Source of the DNA: Flavobacteriales bacterium
Lineage (GTDB): Bacteria; Bacteroidota; Bacteroidia; Flavobacteriales; BACL11
DNA: 18,291 bases
NCBI GenBank assembly: GCA_002697505.1
Contig: NZWA01000026.1
Coordinates: 1-18,291, forward strand
Direction of reading: 5' to 3'
The notes beneath the pieces are model-generated. The model saw nothing but the letters and a program-made list of their open reading frames with translations, was not told the DNA's origin and searched no databases. The translations under genes and the position numbers were made by a program. Shown in pieces: positions 8,395-13,217 of this stretch. Positions within the stretch are counted from its first letter, which is position 1; every line of letters starts with the position of its first letter.

Positions 8395-8797
8395 GACTTT
8401 TTACTTTGAAATTATATAATTGAGTAAGAAATTTTTTATGTTTTTTTTTGTTATAGATTTTAAATGTATATGTGTAGCAATCTGTCTGAATAACAAATTG
8501 ATTGTCGTTTGATTGAAATGTTAGTTTATAATAAGGACAAAATTCTACATATTCTGAATTTTTGAACCTGAAATAATATACTATACCTTTTAGCCTTAAA
8601 TCAAAATTTAAAAAAACATTATCGTTAAAGTTATCTAAATCAATTTTTTCGTGATCTGGGGATATTTTTAGCAGTTTGTATCTTTGTGAACCAAAATTAT
8701 TGTCTCTAATTCTCTGAAAAATTGAAAAGCTTTTTCCACATTTTTCTTTGATTATTTTTTTAAGCTCAATATCTTCAGTATTAATTTGATAAAGCAT
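8375..8797 (-). CDS. unknown protein of the blh/photolyase operon, possibly PH-like
   Basis: No named family was recognised for this 140-residue protein. It has no signal peptide or membrane segment. The N-terminal third is charged and partly helical (LKKIIKEKCGKSFSIFQRIR). The remainder looks like seven short beta strands ending in a helix: NVFLNFDLRLKGIVYYFRF, YVEFCPYYKLTF, FVIQTDCYTYTFKI and KKHKKFLTQLYNFK. A seven-strand sheet capped by a C-terminal helix is the plan of PH-like domains, so that is a fold guess, not a homology claim. It starts 2 bases after the blh stop and overlaps the flavin-reductase gene by 20 bases, so translation is probably coupled within the operon. The tight packing with retinal- and flavin-related genes suggests a role in light-linked physiology. 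Confidence 0.7.
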   Translation of the reverse strand: MLYQINTEDIELKKIIKEKCGKSFSIFQRIRDNNFGSQRYKLLKISPDHEKIDLDNFNDNVFLNFDLRLKGIVYYFRFKNSEYVEFCPYYKLTFQSNDNQFVIQTDCYTYTFKIYNKKKHKKFLTQLYNFKVKSHEKTLE

Positions 8798-8799
8798 AT

Positions 8800-9702
8800 T
8801 TATTTAAATTTTTCATAAAATTTTGTCATAACAATTGAATGAGGAAGTGTTATAACTGAAATTCCAATAACAGTTAAAAGTAAAATTGAAATATTTATAA
8901 TATTATTTTGGCATAAGTAAATGAAAAACGCTAGAAATGCTAGTGATAAAAGTGTGTGGGGTGCCAGTAAAATTATAAATTTTGAAATACTTAATTTTTT
9001 GTATATAATATTTAAGTAATTGAATTCTTGAGATAATACTTTCAAGGAATGTAAAAAAACAAAATATAGAGTAAAGCTAATTATAACTGGAAAAAGATAA
9101 AAAGTAAGATGTAATAAAAATAACTGAAATAACTCATTTCTAAATACGCTTGCTTTAATTTGATTTTTAAGTTGCAAGAAAATTAAAGACAAAAAAATTA
9201 AAATATTACTTACGTAAAAAACAATTTTAAAATAGTTATGATAGAACAAAGAGTTTAAATTTTCCGTATCCTCAAATAACGAAAACAAATTTATCAATTC
9301 AATTTCATTATAGTAAAATAGAGTTGACATTAAAGCAGTTCCCCAGATTAAGTATATGAGTTTTTTGTTATTGTTTGATATTTTATAATTAGCTAATTGA
9401 GATTCACCAAAATGATATGAAGATATTATTAGAAATAAATAGAATGAAATGATTGGTGAAACAAACCATGTAATTATATAAAGTAATATGCAAGAGATAT
9501 ATAAAGAATAAAACCTTAAGTTAGAAATTTTTACTTCAGATTTTAATATAATATTATCTATAGCTCCATGTGGTATTCCAAAGAGAGTTATTAGAAATAA
9601 TGAACCAATAATCTGATGACTGATATCAATATGGTTATTTAATGTAAAAATTGATGCTAAAAAATAGCAGGTTATAAGATATAAAAATGAAAATTTGTTC
9701 AT
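8800..9702 (-). CDS. blh: Brp/Blh-family beta-carotene 15,15'-dioxygenase
   Basis: This enzyme splits beta-carotene into two retinal molecules, the chromophore needed by the rhodopsin encoded just upstream. The 300-residue protein is very hydrophobic with about eight membrane segments. All four conserved iron-ligand histidine blocks of the Brp/Blh family are present: FGIPHGAIDN (His45), SSYHFGESQ (His97), FVFLHSLKVL (His218) and ITLPHSIVM (His288). Length is normal for the family. The ATG lies 51 bases after the proteorhodopsin stop, directly behind the T-tract of a terminator. It is the first gene of a four-gene operon and the next start is only 2 bases after its stop. Its base composition is much more AT-rich than that of the rhodopsin gene. 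No carotenoid-synthesis (crt) genes are in the window. Confidence 0.95.
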   Translation of the reverse strand: MNKFSFLYLITCYFLASIFTLNNHIDISHQIIGSLFLITLFGIPHGAIDNIILKSEVKISNLRFYSLYISCILLYIITWFVSPIISFYLFLIISSYHFGESQLANYKISNNNKKLIYLIWGTALMSTLFYYNEIELINLFSLFEDTENLNSLFYHNYFKIVFYVSNILIFLSLIFLQLKNQIKASVFRNELFQLFLLHLTFYLFPVIISFTLYFVFLHSLKVLSQEFNYLNIIYKKLSISKFIILLAPHTLLSLAFLAFFIYLCQNNIINISILLLTVIGISVITLPHSIVMTKFYEKFK

Positions 9703-9703
9703 G

Positions 9704-9734
9704 TAAAAAAAAAGGAGCAGATAAACTGCTCCTT
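9704..9734 (-). terminator. intrinsic terminator between proteorhodopsin and blh
   Basis: On the minus strand AAGGAGCAG (9734-9726) and CTGCTCCTT (9720-9712) form a perfect 9-bp stem with a 5-base loop, followed by a run of T to 9705. It begins 19 bases after the rhodopsin stop codon, and its T-run ends 2 bases before the blh ATG (9702). It should stop most rhodopsin transcripts, so blh would be expressed by read-through or from a separate start. Confidence 0.85.
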
Positions 9735-9753
9735 ATAATGTTATTTAAACTAG

Positions 9754-10491
9754 TTATTTAGCCAATTCTTTTTTGGATTCAGAAATTGCAATAGTATATA
9801 CAACTAGACCAAAACCAATTTTGTTGATAGCATCAGCAATATTGTACCAGATATCTAGAGTGCTAGCCTCAAATATTCCATTTAGCCATCCGCCATCCAT
9901 ACACATGTATCCTACTGGATATATTGCCCATCCAACTAACACGAACCATGCAAGGTATCTAACACCTTTTTTCACTACTTCTGAGCCACTTGAATCTGCA
10001 AGTCCTGCAACTTCTCCCATCCATACAGAGTGTAAGATGTATAAATATCCAAGTGTTGATAAAACACCCCAAGTTACTGAGTGTGAAGTAGACCCGTCTA
10101 CGTTAAATGCTTCACCAATATATCCGCAAACTAGCATCCAAGTAGATGCAAATATCAGTTTCCATAACAATGATTTTGTAGCTCCAGCTAATCTTGTTAA
10201 TAAATAAAATTCAACACACATTAATGGAACCGTAAGTATCCAATCTACATATCTGAAGAATGTAGGTGAATCACCAGTCACTAAATTATAATCTCTCATA
10301 TAATAGTAGTGAACAGCTGCAATACCAGTAATTAAACCAGATACTAATAAAGACATTTTCCACTTATCAGACACACTGTTTCTTTCAACAAAAAAGAAAA
10401 CAGATGCTGCAAGCATCGCAATGTAGCCAATAAAAAATGTAAAGGCTACATAGTTGTCAGGTGCGATAGATTGTACAACATTTAATAACAT
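9754..10491 (-). CDS. proteorhodopsin, green-type light-driven proton pump
   Basis: This 245-residue seven-helix retinal protein is a light-driven outward proton pump of the inner membrane. Helix C reads FFRYVDWILTVPLMCVEFYLL: Arg80, Asp83 (proton acceptor, Asp97 in the reference protein), Thr87 and Glu94 (proton donor, Glu108), the DTE set of proton pumps rather than the NDQ sodium or NTQ chloride sets. His61 matches the His75 that pairs with the acceptor. Met91 sits at the position-105 tuning switch, where Leu or Met means green and Gln means blue. The retinal lysine is Lys224 (DAINKIGFGL). Gly142 in helix E aligns with Phe152 of the reference protein, the site of the carotenoid-window glycine in xanthorhodopsin. 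A clear promoter lies upstream and a terminator downstream, so it is mainly monocistronic. It is visibly less AT-rich than its neighbours. Confidence 0.97.
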   Translation of the reverse strand: MLLNVVQSIAPDNYVAFTFFIGYIAMLAASVFFFVERNSVSDKWKMSLLVSGLITGIAAVHYYYMRDYNLVTGDSPTFFRYVDWILTVPLMCVEFYLLTRLAGATKSLLWKLIFASTWMLVCGYIGEAFNVDGSTSHSVTWGVLSTLGYLYILHSVWMGEVAGLADSSGSEVVKKGVRYLAWFVLVGWAIYPVGYMCMDGGWLNGIFEASTLDIWYNIADAINKIGFGLVVYTIAISESKKELAK

Positions 10492-10519
10492 AATTTTGTT
10501 TTTTTTGGTTAATAATGTG

Positions 10520-10550
10520 CAAACATATATATTTTTTTTTGTTTGTATAA
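10520..10550 (-). promoter_or_regulatory. promoter of proteorhodopsin
   Basis: On the minus strand TTATAC (10550-10545) is followed after 17 bases by TATGTTTG (10527-10520), a perfect TAnnTTTG -7 box. The TTA falls at the -33 position in place of TTG. The start of transcription would be near 10513, giving a leader of about 22 bases. The divergent promoter at 10567-10597 has the same elements with the same spacing. Confidence 0.6.
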
Positions 10551-10566
10551 CTTTTTTATAAAAAAA

Positions 10567-10597
10567 TTATACGACAAATAAATTTTTATTAATTTTG
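10567..10597 (+). promoter_or_regulatory. promoter of the queD-like/folE2 unit
   Basis: TTATAC (10567-10572), 17 bases, then TAATTTTG (10590-10597), a perfect TAnnTTTG box. Transcription would begin about 10603, only some 10 bases before the ATG at 10613. It is divergent from the proteorhodopsin promoter; the two TTATAC copies face away from each other, 16 bases apart, in an imperfect inverted repeat (TTTGTATAA at 10542-10550 with TTATACGACAAA at 10567-10578). Confidence 0.55.
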
Positions 10598-10612
10598 TTA
10601 AAAATTTTAATT

Positions 10613-11119
10613 ATGAATGAATACAAGAGTACTAAATTATTTGATGGATACAGCGTAGCTTTCAGACAATGGAGAGCAAAACATTCACATTGCCAATTCA
10701 TGCATGGATATGCAATGAAATTCAAAGTTACATTCATTGGTCAATTAGATCAATTAAATTGGGTGTGTGATTTTGGATCTTTTAAAAGAAATGGAATTAA
10801 AGAACACATGTCATATATGTTTGACCACACTACTGTTGTGGCTGCTGACGATCCTAAACTTTCTCATTTTAAAAAATTAGAAAAAGAAAGTTTAATTCAA
10901 CTAAGAGTTATTGATGATGTTGGATGTGAAAAATTTGCAGAATATGTTTGTAATTATATTAACAACATAGTTCAAAAAGAAACAAATAATAGAGTAAGAG
11001 TTTTGAAAGTAGAAAGTTTTGAAGGTGGTACTAAAAATTCTGCTATTTACCAACCTATTACTCATCCTAAGCTTTCCTACAGCAAAGATAATAGTGATAA
11101 TAAAAAAATTACAGTTTAG
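10613..11119 (+). CDS. queD: 6-carboxytetrahydropterin synthase/PTPS-family enzyme (QueD-like)
   Basis: This 168-residue enzyme belongs to the QueD/6-pyruvoyl-tetrahydropterin synthase family, which acts on dihydroneopterin triphosphate made by GTP cyclohydrolase (encoded next, 2 bases downstream). The fold is visible: an opening strand, HSHCQFMHGYAMKFKVTFIG (catalytic-type Cys27, then His31), WVCDFGSFKR (the typical V.DF..(L/F)K strand), MFDHTTVV (the L.DH block) and a late E (VESFEGGTKNSAIY). The usual zinc site is altered: E. coli QueD has AAHRL and LHGHS, whereas this has FRQW and MHGYA, so two of the usual three zinc His are not in their normal places and His24/His26 may substitute. Similar divergent members exist in other bacteria. 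The TTG at 10595 is a possible earlier start but lies inside the -7 box. The product could feed queuosine or another pterin; unresolved. Confidence 0.85.
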   Translation: MNEYKSTKLFDGYSVAFRQWRAKHSHCQFMHGYAMKFKVTFIGQLDQLNWVCDFGSFKRNGIKEHMSYMFDHTTVVAADDPKLSHFKKLEKESLIQLRVIDDVGCEKFAEYVCNYINNIVQKETNNRVRVLKVESFEGGTKNSAIYQPITHPKLSYSKDNSDNKKITV

Positions 11120-11121
11120 TT

Positions 11122-12171
11122 ATGGAAAAATTTTTAAAGAATGAAAATAATTCAAATAGTATTATTGAAGATTCTAAATCAAATATTGATAGTGTTGAGC
11201 TTAACGAAAATGATGTCAAAATAACTGTTTCACCAAATGATATTTCTTATAGTAGAAAGTATGATTCTAGTTATGTTCCATCAGAAGATGATATAAAATC
11301 ATTTCCAGATTTACAAAATGGTCCTTCATCTTTGATTCAAGGTTCTGCTGTGTCTATTCATCAGGTAGGAATTCATAATTTTAGACTCCCTTTGAAGTAC
11401 AAAACAAGAGACGGAGACAGTATTACTTTAGAAACAAAGGTGACAGGTTCTGTTTCTTTGGCAGCTCATAAAAAAGGTATAAATATGTCTAGAATCATGA
11501 GGTCTTTCTATGAGTTCAAGCAAGATTATGTATTTGAAAATTTACATAATATATTATTAAAATATAAAGACAATCTTGAATCATTTAATGCTAAAATTGG
11601 TCTAAATTTTTCTTATCCAATTTTAAAAAATTCATTAAGATCTGAAAATACAGGATATCAATACTATAAAGTAACTTTAGAAGGAGATATTGATAAAAAA
11701 GGAAATTTTAGTAAATATCTTCATTTCGATTTTGTATATTCTTCGGCATGTCCTTGTTCATATGAATTGGCTGAACATGCAAGAAAAAACAGAAATCAAG
11801 CAGCTGTACCACATTCGCAAAGATCTGTGGCAAGAGTTTCTATAAAATTTAAGGATATCGTTTGGATTGAAGATTTGCAAGAGCTATGTTTAGAAGCGCT
11901 TAACACTGAAACTCAAGTTGTTGTTAAAAGAGAAGATGAAATGGCTTTTGCTGAATTAAATGGATCATATCTTAAATTTGTTGAAGATGCAGCTAGATTA
12001 CTATACGAACAACTACAAGCAGATAAAAGAGTATTAGATTTTAGAGTAATATGTTCACACCAAGAGTCTTTACACTCACATGATGCAATTTCTGTTGTAA
12101 CAGCTCCAAATAGCAAATTTAGTACAGATATTTCACATGAAATATGGTCAAGTTTAATACACATTTCATAA
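11122..12171 (+). CDS. folE2: GTP cyclohydrolase FolE2 (type IB)
   Basis: This enzyme converts GTP to 7,8-dihydroneopterin triphosphate and formate, the entry step to folate, queuosine and other pterins. Hallmarks of the FolE2 (GCYH-IB) family are seen: INMSRIMRSF (residues 120-129), SSACPCSYELAEHA (207-220, with the metal/catalytic Cys210 and Cys212), PHSQRSVARVSI (230-241), VVKREDEMAFAELNGS (267-282) and KFVEDAARLL (285-294). At 349 residues it is longer than most family members, mainly through an acidic, Asn/Ser-rich N-terminal stretch of about 60 residues; the domain proper begins near residue 60 with FPDLQN. FolE2 is less dependent on zinc than FolE, which suits metal-poor sea water. It follows the QueD-like gene by 2 bases, so they form one operon and consecutive steps of one pathway. 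Confidence 0.95.
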   Translation: MEKFLKNENNSNSIIEDSKSNIDSVELNENDVKITVSPNDISYSRKYDSSYVPSEDDIKSFPDLQNGPSSLIQGSAVSIHQVGIHNFRLPLKYKTRDGDSITLETKVTGSVSLAAHKKGINMSRIMRSFYEFKQDYVFENLHNILLKYKDNLESFNAKIGLNFSYPILKNSLRSENTGYQYYKVTLEGDIDKKGNFSKYLHFDFVYSSACPCSYELAEHARKNRNQAAVPHSQRSVARVSIKFKDIVWIEDLQELCLEALNTETQVVVKREDEMAFAELNGSYLKFVEDAARLLYEQLQADKRVLDFRVICSHQESLHSHDAISVVTAPNSKFSTDISHEIWSSLIHIS

Positions 12172-12221
12172 AATAAAATATTCAAAAATCAATAATTAAT
12201 TAAATAAATAAAATAAATAAA

Positions 12222-12722
12222 ATGAAAAAAACAGCACTAATTCTATCAGTCACGCTTTTAATTTCATGTGGGTCATCTGAAAATAACAGCTCAGATATCA
12301 ATACAAATCAAAATAATATTATTGAATCTGCCGAAAACGAAAAAAATTGGGAAGAATTCACGGTTGGGGCAGTTGGAAACACAATGTCCGAAATGAAATT
12401 TGATAAAAAAAATATTACCGTTCAATCAGGAAGTTGGGTGAGAATAAACTTAGTTAACGAAGGTGTTGACCCAGCAATGCTTCACAATATAGTATTTGTA
12501 AAATATGGAACAAGAAAAGAAGTTGCAAAACAATCTATCGAAGCAGGACCAGATTTGCAATTTGTTCCTAAAAGCTCTGATGTAATTGCCTATTCTGAAT
12601 TAGCTGACCCAGGAGAAACAGTCGTACTTGAATTTGAAGCTCCTGAAAAAGGAAATTATGAGTTCATTTGTACATATCCAGGGCATAGTGAAATAATGAG
12701 AGGTTATTTTTTCGTAAAATAA
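12222..12722 (+). CDS. azurin/auracyanin-like copper lipoprotein
   Basis: This 166-residue protein starts with a type II signal peptide (ALILSVTLLISCGSS, lipid-anchored Cys16), then a Asn/Ser-rich linker of about 25 residues, then a cupredoxin domain. The type 1 copper ligands are all visible: His88 (AMLHNIVFV), Cys150 (FICTYPGH), His155 and Met159 (SEIMRGYF). The order and spacing match azurin/auracyanin-like proteins that carry single electrons in the periplasm. A membrane-tethered cupredoxin is common in marine Flavobacteria, probably serving respiration. It lies 50 bases after folE2 with no promoter or terminator seen between, so it may be cotranscribed with that unit; the gap is a low-complexity A/T stretch of TAAA-type repeats (12186-12221). 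It ends at a strong terminator. Confidence 0.9.
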   Translation: MKKTALILSVTLLISCGSSENNSSDINTNQNNIIESAENEKNWEEFTVGAVGNTMSEMKFDKKNITVQSGSWVRINLVNEGVDPAMLHNIVFVKYGTRKEVAKQSIEAGPDLQFVPKSSDVIAYSELADPGETVVLEFEAPEKGNYEFICTYPGHSEIMRGYFFVK

Positions 12723-12742
12723 ATAATATCTTAATTGATTAT

Positions 12743-12770
12743 AAGGGAGATTTAAATCTCCCTTTTTTTT
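12743..12770 (+). terminator. intrinsic terminator after the copper lipoprotein
   Basis: AAGGGAGATTT and AAATCTCCCTT (12743-12753 and 12754-12764) form a perfect 22-base palindrome, folding to a GC-containing stem with a small loop, followed by T from 12763 to 12770. It starts 20 bases after the lipoprotein stop. The T-tract runs directly into the ATG of the next gene at 12771. Confidence 0.85.
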
Positions 12771-13217
12771 ATGCTTAAATTTGTTTTTTTAAATATAAAC
12801 ATTTGTTTAACTTTAACATTATTTTCACAAGATAAGATCAAAACTAAAGATTTCTTTAAAGATCTAAATAAGGAAGAAAAAAGGGTTATTGTTTATAAAG
12901 GAACTGAACCTGCTGGTAGTGGTATATATAACAATCACTTCGAATATGGTGTGTACGTGTGCAAGGCATGTAATAATCCACTTTTTAATTCAACTTCAAA
13001 ATTTAATTCAAATTGTGGATGGCCATCATTTGATGATGAAATCAAAGGATCTCTAAAGAGATATGAAGATAATTCACTTTTCATGAAAAGAACAGAGATT
13101 TGTTGTGCCAATTGTAACGGTCATTTAGGTCATGTTTTTGAAGGTGAAAAATTAACCAAAAAAAACTTGAGACATTGTGTTAATTCTATAAGTATTAGGT
13201 TTATTAAAAAGAATTAA
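12771..13217 (+). CDS. msrB: exported peptide-methionine (R)-S-oxide reductase MsrB
   Basis: This 148-residue enzyme reduces methionine-R-sulfoxide in damaged proteins. A short signal peptide (MLKFVFLNINICLTLTLFSQ) puts it outside the cytoplasm. The MsrB domain is complete: GTEPAGSGIY (44-53), the first zinc pair C64-x-x-C67, CGWPSFD (82-88), the second zinc pair Cys112-Ala-Asn-Cys115, GHLGHVF (117-123) and the catalytic Cys136 in RHCVNSISI (135-143). The ATG at 12771 is the only ATG that keeps the signal peptide and it touches the T-tract of the preceding terminator. Its end overlaps the convergent PLP-enzyme gene by 14 bases. Together with the copper lipoprotein it suggests repair and redox work in the periplasm. 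Confidence 0.93.
   Translation: MLKFVFLNINICLTLTLFSQDKIKTKDFFKDLNKEEKRVIVYKGTEPAGSGIYNNHFEYGVYVCKACNNPLFNSTSKFNSNCGWPSFDDEIKGSLKRYEDNSLFMKRTEICCANCNGHLGHVFEGEKLTKKNLRHCVNSISIRFIKKN

Noticed and set aside
9773..10207. 144-codon open frame on the plus strand inside proteorhodopsin
   Set aside because: It is antisense to a gene with full family motifs and reads as a low-complexity mirror of membrane-helix codons; no promoter or homology.
10595..10612. TTG start at 10595 for the QueD-like gene
   Set aside because: The TTG is part of a perfect -7 box, so it would lie before the transcription start; ATG 10613 fits family N termini.
11913..12185. 90-codon minus-strand frame inside folE2
   Set aside because: Shadow of the conserved C-terminal FolE2 motifs, no independent support.
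12186..12221. TAAATAAATAAAA-type tract before the copper lipoprotein
   Set aside because: Looked like a possible direct-repeat regulatory site, but short A/T repeats are common in such leaders and no regular array is present.
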